Positions 37,797 through 48,049 are shown, counted from the first letter of the stretch. The stretch is 64,000 nt of DNA from Deltaproteobacteria bacterium (GCA_029938605.1 JAOZUO010000011.1:17474-81473), one strand, 5' to 3'. Numbers and translations: made by a program. Notes: a model not told the origin generated them from the letters alone.

Positions 37797-38432
37797 CTAA
37801 TGATCACCGGGACGGGACGCGGGGCGCGGGGCGGGGCCCGAGCGGCCTGTGGAGATGAGGGTCATGCGCAGTACGATCTTGCCGTCGATGCGTCGGATGA
37901 GATCCACCGGGGGACCGGGCAGCTTTTTGGCGAACCAGAGGTGCTTGACCTCTGGGCGACCCCGGACGCGATCGGTGACATCGTAGCGCCAGCACTCGAA
38001 GGTGCCGGCGGGCGTCGTGCGGCGCTGGGTACGAATGGTGGTGACTCGCGCCCGAAAGGAGGCGTGGGACTGGAGCCCTTTCCACAGGCTTCGGACACGA
38101 CGCTGCTCCCCGAAGGAGACGCCCTTCAGGTCAGTCATGGCCGACGAAACGATCACCCCCGCTTCGTTGGCCCGCTCAAATCGCAGGATGCGATAGCTCG
38201 GCGGTCGACCCTGGGCGGTGACGCGATACAGCCGCCACACACCCGGCTGGCAGCTCTTGCGGATCTGGGCAGCGGAGAAGGGAGTGGGCGCGTGTCCGGC
38301 GCGCATGCGGTTGGCCCGGGGCGGGCTGTCCACCGGTCCGCGACGGCAGCCTCCCGCTGCCAGGAGCACACCCGCCGACAACGTTCCGGCCAGGCTCAGG
38401 GACATCGGGCGACCTATGCGACGGCTCAGCAT
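37797..38432 (-). CDS. Hypothetical lipoprotein
   Basis: MLSRRIGRPMSLSLAGTLSAGVLLAAGGC lipobox. Confidence 0.6.
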   Translation of the reverse strand: MLSRRIGRPMSLSLAGTLSAGVLLAAGGCRRGPVDSPPRANRMRAGHAPTPFSAAQIRKSCQPGVWRLYRVTAQGRPPSYRILRFERANEAGVIVSSAMTDLKGVSFGEQRRVRSLWKGLQSHASFRARVTTIRTQRRTTPAGTFECWRYDVTDRVRGRPEVKHLWFAKKLPGPPVDLIRRIDGKIVLRMTLISTGRSGPAPRPASRPGDH

Positions 38433-38437
38433 AACGG

Positions 38438-39523
38438 TCAAATGCCGTAGCGGGCGTCCCGGGAGGCTTGCCAGCCGGCAGCGAGGCCCTGGCGAACGGA
38501 GGTGTCTACAAAGGACGCCAGGCGGTTGCCCACGGTGCGGTGGGGCTCGAAACGCACCTCATACACGGGACGCTCATTGACCGCGGCGAGGAGGAAATCG
38601 TCGCTCGTGCCCAGATCGTCCACCAACCCCAGCTCAGCGCCCCGGGTGGCGTACCAGTGCTCTCCCGTAGCCACCTTGGCCATGTCGAGCTGCGGTCGGT
38701 ACCGGGCCACGAAGTCCTTGAACAGCCCGTGGGCCTCTTCGATCTGCTCGGTGAACTTGGCGCGATCCTCGTCGGTGTTCTCCCCCACCACCGTGAGGGT
38801 ACGCTTGAACTCTCCGGCGGTGATGAGCTCCACGTCCACGTCGTGCTTCTTCAAGAGTCGGTTCACGTTGGGGATCGTAGCCACCACGCCGATGGAACCC
38901 ACCACGGCGAAGGGCGCGGCCAGGATCCGGTCCGCCACGCAGGCCATCATGTAACCGCCGCTGGCGGCGATTCGGTCCACCGCCACGGTGAGCCGGATGT
39001 CGCGCTGCTTCAGGCGGTCTAGCTGGGAGGCGGCCAGGCCATAGGAGTGGACGACCCCGCCGCCCGAATCAAGGCGCAAGAGCACCTCGTCGCCAGGCTC
39101 GGCCACGGCCAGCACCGCGGTGATCTCCTGGCGAAGACTCTGGACCGCAGAGGCGCGGATGTCCCCGTCGAACTGCAGCACGTACAGGCGGGAGGCCTCG
39201 TCCGTGGTTTTGTCCATGGTGTTGCCCGTGGTTATGTTCGCCGCATTGTTCGCGGCCTGCTCACCGCCTCGCTCCTCGGCCTTGAGCTCTGCCTTGCGGG
39301 CCTTGAGCAGCCTCTTACGCTCGCTCTTGGACAGAATGCGCGACCGAATGCGATCGCCCAGCTTCTGGTACTCGCGGTTGAGCTTCTTGACCCGCAGGGT
39401 CCCCTCCCCGGGCGCCGGATCCCGACTGGTGGCCCGCACCACCACCCGGAGTACCACCAACAGGGCGAACAGCAGCGTCAACGCCTTGAGAAGAAACATG
39501 CCGTACTCGGAGACGAATGCCAT
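38438..39523 (-). CDS. sohB: S49-family inner-membrane protease SohB-like
   Basis: N-term TM; VLLRLDSGGGVVHSYGLAASQLDRL, DRIAASGGYMMACVADRILAAPFAVVGSIGVV. Confidence 0.88.
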   Translation of the reverse strand: MAFVSEYGMFLLKALTLLFALLVVLRVVVRATSRDPAPGEGTLRVKKLNREYQKLGDRIRSRILSKSERKRLLKARKAELKAEERGGEQAANNAANITTGNTMDKTTDEASRLYVLQFDGDIRASAVQSLRQEITAVLAVAEPGDEVLLRLDSGGGVVHSYGLAASQLDRLKQRDIRLTVAVDRIAASGGYMMACVADRILAAPFAVVGSIGVVATIPNVNRLLKKHDVDVELITAGEFKRTLTVVGENTDEDRAKFTEQIEEAHGLFKDFVARYRPQLDMAKVATGEHWYATRGAELGLVDDLGTSDDFLLAAVNERPVYEVRFEPHRTVGNRLASFVDTSVRQGLAAGWQASRDARYGI

Positions 39524-39694
39524 AGATTTTGCTCCCGGTTGCTCCGTTCATCGGTGTCCCAAAGAGAGTAAGCACTTCGGGACGACCTGCCAAGCCGTGG
39601 GTCCACTGAGCGAGGGAAACCGTACGAATTCTGACCGGGGAATGTTGTACGCCGCCGAAGGACTCGGTAAGATCGAACCACCGGAGGAACTTTG

Positions 39695-41792
39695 GTGGCT
39701 GACGTGATCAAGAGACTGTCTCTGCTCAACGACGCAGCCCGGGCCATGACGTCCATCATGGATCCCGACGCACTGCTCGACCACATACTGGAGCTCACCG
39801 GGCAGGTGTTCGGCTTCGACGCCTGCGCCGTCCTGCTGGCAGAGCCCGATACCGGGGCGCTGGTCATCCGCCGGGCACCGGGGCTACGACCCCGAGGTGG
39901 TCAAAACCTTCCGGGGAAGGTCTGGCGAGGGGGTCACCGGGCGCGCCTTCGCCGAGCACAAACCCGTGCTGGTCAATGACGTGGCCGCCGCCGCCGGCTA
40001 CGTAGCCGGCGTGCGCGGCGCCGTGTCCGAGGTGGCGGTACCCCTGCGAGTCAACAGCGAAGTCATCGGCGTGTTGGACGCCGAGAGTCAACAGCGGCTG
40101 GACCTCTGCGTGGCGGACCTGGACCTGCTCTCCGCCTTTGCCAGCCACGCCGCCATCGCGGTGAACAACGCCCGACTCCACCAGCAGCTCGCCGACCGAA
40201 CCGCCGATCTGGAGCGGCAGATCCAGCGACAGTCCCTGGTTCGTCAGGCGGGCAAGGCTGTTCGCTCCTCCCTCGACCAGGGCCACCTGCTCCGCCGGAT
40301 CCTGGAGCTGGCTCGCGAGGCGCTGTCCTTTGATAGCTGCGCCGTGCTGCTGGCCGACGAAGAAAAGCAGGGGCTGGTGGTCACCGCCGGCGTGGGCTAC
40401 GGCAGGGACGTGGACGGCCTGGTCTTCCCCCTCGGCAAGGGCATCACCGGCGCGGTGCTCGCGTCAGGCAAAGGGGAGGTGGTGGCGGACGTCACCGACG
40501 ACGAGCGCTACATCGACGGCATGGCCGGCGGACGCTGCGAAATGGCGGCGCCACTTACGGTCAACGGAGACGTCATCGGCGTGCTCGACGCCGAGGCCCA
40601 CCAGGCGGCAGCCTTCGACCAGGAGGATCTCGATCTCTTCCAGATCTTCGCCTCGGATGTGGCCGTGGCCATCCGCAATGCGCGCCAGTTCGCCGAGCTG
40701 GAGCGAGCCAACCGGGTGCTGTCGGACAACGTGGTCGAGATCAAGCGCATGAACGTCGAGCTGAGCGCCTACGCCGAGCAGATCAGCCGGACCAACGAGG
40801 ACCTGCAAAAACGCGTGCGGGAGCTGCGCACCCTGTACGAGGCGTCCCAGACCATCACCTCCAGCCTGGATCTCAACGAGACCCTGGAGACCATCGTGAA
40901 CATGACGCGGGTGATCATCAACGCCTCGTCCAGCGCCATCCGACTGCTGGACGAGGAGTCCGAGGAGCTGCGCTCCAGGGCCGCCGGCGGAAAGCCCCCG
41001 GTGGCACAGATGTCCGACGACGGCGCGGGCGGCACCCATCTGACGACGCCCCTGACCATCGGGGATCGCACCATCGGCTTCTTCGAGCTGGGCAAGGAGC
41101 GGGGAGAGTTCAACAAAGAGGAGCAGCGCATGCTGACCACCCTAGCCGGCCAGGCGGCCATCGCCATTGAGAACTCCCGCCTCTTCGATCACACCCAGCG
41201 CACCTACTACGAGACCATCCGCGCCCTGGCCGAGGCATTGGAGGCGCGGGACGCCTACACTCGCGGCCACTCCGAGCGGGTGACCCGCTACGCCCTGGCC
41301 ATCGCCGAGGCCATGGACCTGTCGTCCGATGAGCAGCAAATCATCGAACACGCCGGGCTCCTGCACGACATCGGCAAGATCGGCATCAGCGACACCATCC
41401 TGAACAAACCCACCGCCCTGTCGTCTGAGGACCGGAAGGTCATCGAGCACCACCCCATCTTCGGCGACACGATCCTGGGGCCCATCAAATTTTTGACCCA
41501 GGTGCAGGTCGTGGTCAAACACCACCACGAGCGATACGACGGCGAGGGCTACCCCGACCGGATCGCCGGGGAGGACATCCCGCTGGCGGCGCGCATCGTC
41601 TGCGTGGCGGACTCCTACGACGCCATGACTTCGGACCGCCCCTACCGGCCGGCACTGGACCGGGCCACGGCTGTCGCCGAGCTGAACCGGCACCGGGGCA
41701 GTCAGTTCGACCCACGGGTGGTGGACGTGTTCGTGGGGCTACTCGAGACGCGGTTCCCCGAGCGGACGACGGGCAAGGAGGAGAATCCATGA
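39695..41792 (+). pseudogene. GAF-domain / HD-GYP phosphodiesterase, split by an apparent 1-base frameshift near 39880-39883
   Basis: First GAF domain starts in one frame (39692 ORF, CAVLLAEPDTGALVIRRAPG) and continues in another (39897 ORF, preceded by ..GYDPE: GYDPEVVKTFRGRSGEGVTGRAFAEH); C-terminal HDIGKIG and HHHERYDGEGYP motifs. Confidence 0.75.
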
Positions 41793-41887
41793 GACAGGCG
41801 CACTGGTTGGCAGTGGCCCTGGGGCTGATCGTGACCCTGACCCCGTGGCCCCTGGCGTGCTCAACACCGATTCTCCCGCTATACTAA
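41789..41887 (+). CDS. Small putative lipoprotein, 32 aa
   Basis: ATGA overlap with upstream stop; MRQAHWLAVALGLIVTLTPWPLACSTPILPLY*. Confidence 0.4.
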   Translation: MRQAHWLAVALGLIVTLTPWPLACSTPILPLY

Positions 41888-41925
41888 GTCGCGGCGGCCG
41901 CACTTGGGCGTCGCCCGAAACCACC

Positions 41926-43176
41926 ATGCCAGCCACCCGACAAATCCCGATCCTGCTGACCGCCATCATGGCGACGATGCTGGGATTCGGGGTGGAGGCC
42001 GCCGGAGCGCCCCTGGGTCGCCCCGTGCCGGGCGAGCGTCAGCCCACGATCGGGGACTTCTGGAAACGGGAGGCGCCGACAAAAACAAAGAAACGCGAGG
42101 TGCGGTTCAATCGGGCCATGAAGCTCATTCGCCAGGGGCTGTCGGGTGGAATACGCACCAAGGTGATCAACCGGGCATCGGTGCGGGTGGGCCACGCCCT
42201 GCTCGGGCTGCTGGCCACACGAAATCCCAAAGAGACCCGATTCTGGTACTGGTACGGATATGCGTCCCTGGTCCTGGGCCGCCACCAGCTCACCATGGGG
42301 GCCTGGAAGCGGGTCTGGAAGCAGCAACCCGACCACTGGGACACCTCGTCCATGGCCTTCGAGCTGGGCATCCTCTACGCCAAGAAGCGGCGCTACGCCG
42401 AGTCCGTGGCCGTGTACCGCAAGGGCATGCCGGCGTCCTTCCACCTCACCACCCGATCCATCATGGCGTCCAACTGCGCCGAGTCCCTCATGGCCCTGGG
42501 CAAGGTCCGACAGGCCGTGGCCATGTACCGTACGTCCATTCGGCTGCGGCCCAGGGGCAACAACGCCGCCTGGTGGGGCCTGATGATCGCCTACGACCGC
42601 CGAGGCTTGACCGCCGCCTCGGACCAGGCTCGGAACCAGGCTCTCATGCTGGACCCCAACCTCCGCGGCCTGGCGGGCCCGGCCGTCTTCTTCGTGCCCA
42701 CCGGTGATGTGCACTACTACCTGGCGCTGGCCTACGAAGGCCAGGGGCGGATCCGAGACGCCGCGGACCAGTGGGTGCGGTACCTGCAAGCCCGCCCCCA
42801 GTCCCGTTGGAAGAAGCGGGTGATCCTCCACCAGGCCCGACTCAAACGGCTCATGGCGAGGTGGAAGCCCCGGGTCTACCTGATGACCACGCGCCCCCAG
42901 CTCCTGGGCTCCACGGTGGCCGGGCTCATGGCCCCCCTGGGTGCGTGCTATCGCCGCCGGGCCAAACAGGTCAAGACCCTGCCCCAGGGCCGGCTGCCCC
43001 TGTATTTGACCCTGAAAAAGCAGCGCATCACCTCGGTGCGAATCGGCTGGTCCCCACGCCAGGTACGCGATCGAGCGCTGCAGCGGTGTGTGATCCGCCG
43101 ACTGCAAAACCGCCGACTGCCCGGTGCGAAGCGTGCTAGAATTGTCGCGGTATTTCAACTGGAGCCAGGCCCATGA
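41926..43176 (+). CDS. TPR protein with C-terminal AgmX/TonB-like region
   Basis: Signal peptide; TPR-like repeats; C-term CYRRRAKQVKTLPQGRLPLYLTLKKQRITSVRIG...LQRCVIRRLQ. Confidence 0.7.
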   Translation: MPATRQIPILLTAIMATMLGFGVEAAGAPLGRPVPGERQPTIGDFWKREAPTKTKKREVRFNRAMKLIRQGLSGGIRTKVINRASVRVGHALLGLLATRNPKETRFWYWYGYASLVLGRHQLTMGAWKRVWKQQPDHWDTSSMAFELGILYAKKRRYAESVAVYRKGMPASFHLTTRSIMASNCAESLMALGKVRQAVAMYRTSIRLRPRGNNAAWWGLMIAYDRRGLTAASDQARNQALMLDPNLRGLAGPAVFFVPTGDVHYYLALAYEGQGRIRDAADQWVRYLQARPQSRWKKRVILHQARLKRLMARWKPRVYLMTTRPQLLGSTVAGLMAPLGACYRRRAKQVKTLPQGRLPLYLTLKKQRITSVRIGWSPRQVRDRALQRCVIRRLQNRRLPGAKRARIVAVFQLEPGP

Positions 43177-44345
43177 AAGCAAGCCCTACCCGGGTACTCC
43201 TGATTCTCCTGGCGCTGCTATTTCTGCCCACGCCAGCGGCCGCGCGCAAGTGGAAGGGGAGCAAGCGTCACCTGAAGCTATGGGATCGGGTGCTGTATAA
43301 GCGCTACCAGCGCACCGAAAAGCTGGCGGAGACGGCAAAACAGCACGCCAGCCGGGGGCGCTACAAACAAGCCGTGGCCGTGCTCAACCAGGCCATCCGG
43401 ATCCGGCCCTACGCCTCGGGCCTCTGGTTCAACCTGGGCACGGTGCACTCCTACGCGGGCAACTACAAACCCTGCGTCGACGCCCTTCGTACGGCCCGTA
43501 AGCTAAACTCCAAGCACAAAATACACCTCACCTCCTTTCGGCTGGGGCTGTGTCTCTCCATGTCGGGCCGCATCAGCGAGGGCGTCGTCGAGTACCGAAA
43601 GGTCACCCCGAGCCGCTGGGTTACCCGCGCGGTGCTCAACTGGAACATGGCTGACAACTACATGGCCCTGGGCCGGCTCAAGGAGGCCGTCGGGCACTAC
43701 CAGACCTCCCTGGTTGCCAACCCAGGCCAGCTGGTGTTGCACTTCGCCCTGGCCGTGGCCCTGGACCGCGCCGGCAAGCTGCGCTCGGCGGACCGCCAGC
43801 TCCAGCGGGCCAACCGCCTGGATCCCACGGGAGCGTCGCTCAGCGGCAAGGACATCATCTGGCTGCCAAGCCATGACCACCTGTACTACCGGGCCCTGAG
43901 GGCCTTCTCTTTACGGCAGCGGGGAGAGGCTCTGCGGTGGTGGAAAAAATTCGTCTCCGTCTCACCCCGGAGCCCTTGGAACTTTGTCATCGAACGCCGG
44001 GTATCCCTGCTGCGGAAAGCCCCGTTTACCCCGAAGGATGTGAGCCTGCAAAAGGGCGCCGCGGACCTCAAGGAGCTCGCAGCGACGCTCACCCGATCCC
44101 ACGTCGCCCTACGAAGTTGCCTGGGCTCGAACACCACACCCAAGCTCGCCGATCTCCGCGGCCTACGGGTGGGAATCGTATCCGGCCGCCACGGCCCGAC
44201 GCGAATCACGATCCTCAAGCACTTCGGCACCCTACCGTCTTCCACCAAAACCTGCATCCAATCAGCCCTACGCAAAGCGAGCTGGACCAAAATCCTAAAA
44301 ACCCGCAACCCCATCTCCTTCTCCATCTCCCTGGTAGGCCCCTGA
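43173..44345 (+). CDS. TPR protein, adjacent paralogue
   Basis: ATGA overlap with preceding gene; signal peptide, TPRs, C-term SCLGSNTTPKLADLRGLRVGIVSG...TCIQSALRKASW. Confidence 0.72.
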   Translation: MKASPTRVLLILLALLFLPTPAAARKWKGSKRHLKLWDRVLYKRYQRTEKLAETAKQHASRGRYKQAVAVLNQAIRIRPYASGLWFNLGTVHSYAGNYKPCVDALRTARKLNSKHKIHLTSFRLGLCLSMSGRISEGVVEYRKVTPSRWVTRAVLNWNMADNYMALGRLKEAVGHYQTSLVANPGQLVLHFALAVALDRAGKLRSADRQLQRANRLDPTGASLSGKDIIWLPSHDHLYYRALRAFSLRQRGEALRWWKKFVSVSPRSPWNFVIERRVSLLRKAPFTPKDVSLQKGAADLKELAATLTRSHVALRSCLGSNTTPKLADLRGLRVGIVSGRHGPTRITILKHFGTLPSSTKTCIQSALRKASWTKILKTRNPISFSISLVGP

Positions 44346-44452
44346 GGAGCGTATACCGGTAGAAGCCTGCAAGGACGGTCTGCCCGCCAGCGGAACTACC
44401 GGTGCAGGCCAACAATATTGTACGAGATGGGATCTGGGAAAGAAGGGAGGCG

Positions 44453-45649
44453 CTACCGGCTACGGCGACGGAAGCTCAGGGGGAAATGGTAGGTGCCCGA
44501 CACGCCCACGTACCAGGCGATGCCGGTGTTCTCGCCAGCGGGAATGTCGCCGCAGATGTCTCCATCACAATACGAAGTGGGGACCAGCTTGTAGATACGG
44601 CCCAGGACGCCCATGGAGAAGATCCGGCTGAAGAAGTAGTCCACGCCCATACCCGCCGAGATGGCGGGACCCGAGATCGAGAGGTTCGTGTCGTAGCCGC
44701 TCATGTCGGTATAGTTCTGCGAGATGGAGCCATAGCCAACGCCAAAGCTACCCCAGACATCCAGCCGGCCCAAGGGGATGAAACCACGAGCCTCCACCAC
44801 ACCTACAGCCCAAAGGAGGGCTCCGGAGTCGTAATAGTCGGCGTTGGAACCCACCACCGAAACCCCACCATGAACGCCGATGGCGAAGAAGGGGAAGATA
44901 CGCCACAGGGCCGTGAAGTATCCACCGAAGCCCGTCGCCGTGTCAGATACGTATCCGTCGGCCGAGGCGAAGGCCGACGGTCCAAAGTCCACCGACAAAA
45001 TCAGGCTGCGACGGTGCGGGCCGCCCCGACTTTTGATGCCTTGGGGCGGGGGCGGAGCGCCGCCACCACCGCCGCCATACACACCACCGGTGGTGCCGCC
45101 ACCGGGAGGAGGCGGCACAGCATAGGGATCGGGACCGGGCAGGGGATCCCCAGCCATAGCGCCCGGAGTCCCTGCACCCGGGGTCGTGCCCCCAGGCGGG
45201 GGCGGGACGGTACCACCCGAGGTGCCCGAGCCCGGCACAGGTCTGGGATCACCACCCGGCGTGGTCCCGGCTGAGGCCGCCAGCTGCTTCCAGCTGCCGA
45301 TCTTCGTCCGTACGTCCGCCACCGACGGATGCTTGGGGCTCATGGAGTGCTTGGAATGGTTCTTGATGTACTTCTCAAGGTAGTAGATGCCCTTGTTGTA
45401 GTCGCGCAACGCCGAGTAACAGTTGGCAATTCCGTAGTCCAGGATGGGATGGTACTTGAGGTCCTTGACCTCGTCGAAGGCCCGGATGGCCTCCTGGTAC
45501 TTGCCCTGGCGATAGAGGGTTCTGGCCTTCTTGAACGCGGCCGCGATCTGCTTCGTCTTGGCCGGAGCGGCCTCCGCCGCCGAGGACCAGGCGCTGCTTA
45601 ATAACAAAGCGCCCGCAAAAACTACTGCTAGTGGTCGTGTCAAACGCAT
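44453..45649 (-). CDS. TPR / Pro-Gly-rich linker / outer-membrane beta-barrel-like protein
   Basis: MRLTRPLAVVFAGALLLSSAWSSAAEAA signal; TPR-like ARTLYRQGKYQEAIRAFDEVKDL; GGGTTGGVYGGGGGGAPPPPQG linker; C-term barrel-like with terminal ..SGTYHFPLSFRRRSR. Confidence 0.7.
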   Translation of the reverse strand: MRLTRPLAVVFAGALLLSSAWSSAAEAAPAKTKQIAAAFKKARTLYRQGKYQEAIRAFDEVKDLKYHPILDYGIANCYSALRDYNKGIYYLEKYIKNHSKHSMSPKHPSVADVRTKIGSWKQLAASAGTTPGGDPRPVPGSGTSGGTVPPPPGGTTPGAGTPGAMAGDPLPGPDPYAVPPPPGGGTTGGVYGGGGGGAPPPPQGIKSRGGPHRRSLILSVDFGPSAFASADGYVSDTATGFGGYFTALWRIFPFFAIGVHGGVSVVGSNADYYDSGALLWAVGVVEARGFIPLGRLDVWGSFGVGYGSISQNYTDMSGYDTNLSISGPAISAGMGVDYFFSRIFSMGVLGRIYKLVPTSYCDGDICGDIPAGENTGIAWYVGVSGTYHFPLSFRRRSR

Positions 45650-45897
45650 CGACTTCTCCTTATGACCTCTGTACATCGTGTTTTTCAAACGCGGCTCACG
45701 CCCCAGAGTTTACGCAAATAACGACAATACCTTGCCGCGCTTCCAAGAAAACCTGGATCGAGCCCACGCTTTGTACGCAAGGCCACAAAAATGACCTTCG
45801 GTGCACCGGGCGTGTATGTTGGACGGAAAGATAGCACCGAAGCTTCACCCTGTCCAAGAGTGCATGGCTACGGTGCCAGGGAGGGAGGGGGGAGAAG

Positions 45898-47772
45898 CTA
45901 CATGCCCATGCCCATGCCGCGCCGACGCATGTGGCGACGCACGCGCATGCCGCGCACGCCCATGTGACCGCGCATGTGCATGCTGCGTAAGCGCTTGCCG
46001 AAACGCATGCCGCGCACACCGCGCGGACCCCCCATGACGCGCACGTCGCGACGGCCCATGACGCGCACGCCACGGGGGTGCATGCCACGCAGGCCATGCG
46101 GACCCATCACGCGCACACCGCGGGGGTGCATACCGCGCAGGCCGCGGGGGTGCATGCCCGGGCGCATACCACGACGCCAACGACGACGCATCTGGCGCAT
46201 TTTTTTCCGGTAGGAGGGGCGCTTGGCCCAACGAGCGCGACGCTTCAGGGAGTACTTTTTCCAGACTTTTCGCTTGGTCGCGGCGCGCTTCCAGCGCTTG
46301 GCCCGACGCTCCTGCCACTTTTTGTTCTGGAACCAGTTCTTGTTGCGCCGCCGCACGAAGTTCCCCTCAAGCTTACGCCGCTTGCCACGGTACATGGGGC
46401 GCCGGTACACAGGACGCTTAAAACCCTCGATGACGATACGCTGGCGCCGTAGCCTCCGACGCAGCCGAAGCTTGGCGTAGAACTTGGGAACCTCAACCTT
46501 GAGCTTGGGAGCCAGGATCCGCCCCTCGGCACTGTGGAGGTAGTAGGCCCGGCGATGCCGGCGGACCCGCTTCCGCTGCCGGAGCCGGCGCTTGTATCGC
46601 CGCATCCGCCACTTGGCCCGCCGCTTGGCGACGCGCTCGTAGTCCTTGAGCACCGCGGCCCTCACGTCGGGCTTGGTCTTGTAGACCCCGCCCTCGATGC
46701 GCCCGGCCAGCAGGCCCAGCAGGTAGGCGTGGGCGTAGCGTCGACCGTGGGTGAGCCGAAGCTGTTGCCGCACAGCCGCCTGGGTATTCAGGTGCACCGC
46801 CAGTTTGGGCTGGAGCTTCTTGTACTCGGCGGGCTTGTTGGCCTTCTCGGCGGCGGTGACCTGGTTCTCCAGTTCCTCGCTCGCCTTGCTCTCCTTGTCC
46901 TCGGCGGTCTCGAGGGTGTTGGCGTCGTTGTTGAGCTGCTCCACAGCGCCCGAGTGCATTTTGGCGATGTCAGCGGCCTTCTTCACCGCGGCCTGCCCCT
47001 CGGCCTCGAGCCATTCATCCCAGCCCGCCTTCTCGGGGGAGTACACCGCCGCAGGCGCAGTCACCTTGCCCGCAGGCACGATCACCACTTTGCCAGCCGG
47101 CAGCAACAAGGGCTTGGCGTCCATCTTGGCCACCGCGGTCACGGCAACCTTGCCCTCTTCCACGGCCACCCGGACGTTGCCCGAAAGGGACACACCCACT
47201 GCCAACACGGTGCCCTGCACGGCCACGGCCGCGCTGGGCGTGTAGATGGAGAATGCGCCCTGGCCCTCGGTGCGCTCATTGATATCAAACCGAGCCGCAC
47301 CCGCCATGACGGTGACCGACGGCGACGGGTTCTTGATGGCCGCCGAGGTGTTGAGGGTGATCGCCGACTCAGGGGTGAGCTCCACCGAGGAGTTGTCCCA
47401 CAGGGCCAACGTCGCCTCGCCATCCTTGCCCGCGCGCACAGAGTCCTTCGCGAAAACCTTGGTGTCATCGGCCGCGGCCTTGAACTCCGACTCGCCGGCC
47501 CGACGGACCTCTACGGCCCCCTTCACTCCAGAGAGCACACCCTCGGGCACGGCCTCTTTGTCCACGGGGAGCTTGGGCTCCACGTCGGCGACGGGACGCT
47601 TGTCCGGATCGGCGACGGGACGCTTGTCAGCCGTGACGTCACCCCCAGCCTTCATGTCCGCGGCCTGCATCTCACCGGCGGGATCCGCCTTCTTCTCCGC
47701 GGGCTTTTTCTTGCAGCCGACCGCTCCGGCCAGCAACAGCACCGCAGCACACCCAATTGCAAATGTTCTCAT
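45898..47772 (-). CDS. FecR-domain-like lipoprotein with very basic Arg/Met/His-rich C-terminus
   Basis: MRTFAIGCAAVLLLAGAVGCKKK lipobox; FecR-like VFAKDSVRAGKDGEATLALWDNSSVELTPESAITLN..; C-term RGMHPRGVRVMGPHGLRGMHPRGVRVMG. Confidence 0.75.
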   Translation of the reverse strand: MRTFAIGCAAVLLLAGAVGCKKKPAEKKADPAGEMQAADMKAGGDVTADKRPVADPDKRPVADVEPKLPVDKEAVPEGVLSGVKGAVEVRRAGESEFKAAADDTKVFAKDSVRAGKDGEATLALWDNSSVELTPESAITLNTSAAIKNPSPSVTVMAGAARFDINERTEGQGAFSIYTPSAAVAVQGTVLAVGVSLSGNVRVAVEEGKVAVTAVAKMDAKPLLLPAGKVVIVPAGKVTAPAAVYSPEKAGWDEWLEAEGQAAVKKAADIAKMHSGAVEQLNNDANTLETAEDKESKASEELENQVTAAEKANKPAEYKKLQPKLAVHLNTQAAVRQQLRLTHGRRYAHAYLLGLLAGRIEGGVYKTKPDVRAAVLKDYERVAKRRAKWRMRRYKRRLRQRKRVRRHRRAYYLHSAEGRILAPKLKVEVPKFYAKLRLRRRLRRQRIVIEGFKRPVYRRPMYRGKRRKLEGNFVRRRNKNWFQNKKWQERRAKRWKRAATKRKVWKKYSLKRRARWAKRPSYRKKMRQMRRRWRRGMRPGMHPRGLRGMHPRGVRVMGPHGLRGMHPRGVRVMGRRDVRVMGGPRGVRGMRFGKRLRSMHMRGHMGVRGMRVRRHMRRRGMGMGM

Positions 47773-47906
47773 CTGTGTTCTCCTCGGCCCGAAAGGGGCT
47801 CTGCCAGGATACATATCAGACAATCTTTGCCCATACAACGAGCATAACAACCAGTAATCCCCCCGGATACGTGGATTATTACCAGGAGTTCCCCACTAGC
47901 GAACAA

Positions 47907-48049
47907 AAACAGCGCTACATTGGGGGTGAGACAAGCGGTAGCCAAGGACGAGGCGAGGAGCGAGCGGAGCGTACTTCAGTACGTGAGCACGCACCGCAGC
48001 CGAGGACGCAGGATCCCGCGCAGGATCGCCTCCAAGGTGGCGCTGTTTA
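47907..48049. repeat. Palindromic repeat element, copy C
   Basis: Outer arms aaacagcgctacattggggg / cctccaaggtggcgctgttt; core gcgtacttcagtacgtgagcacgc. Confidence 0.7.
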
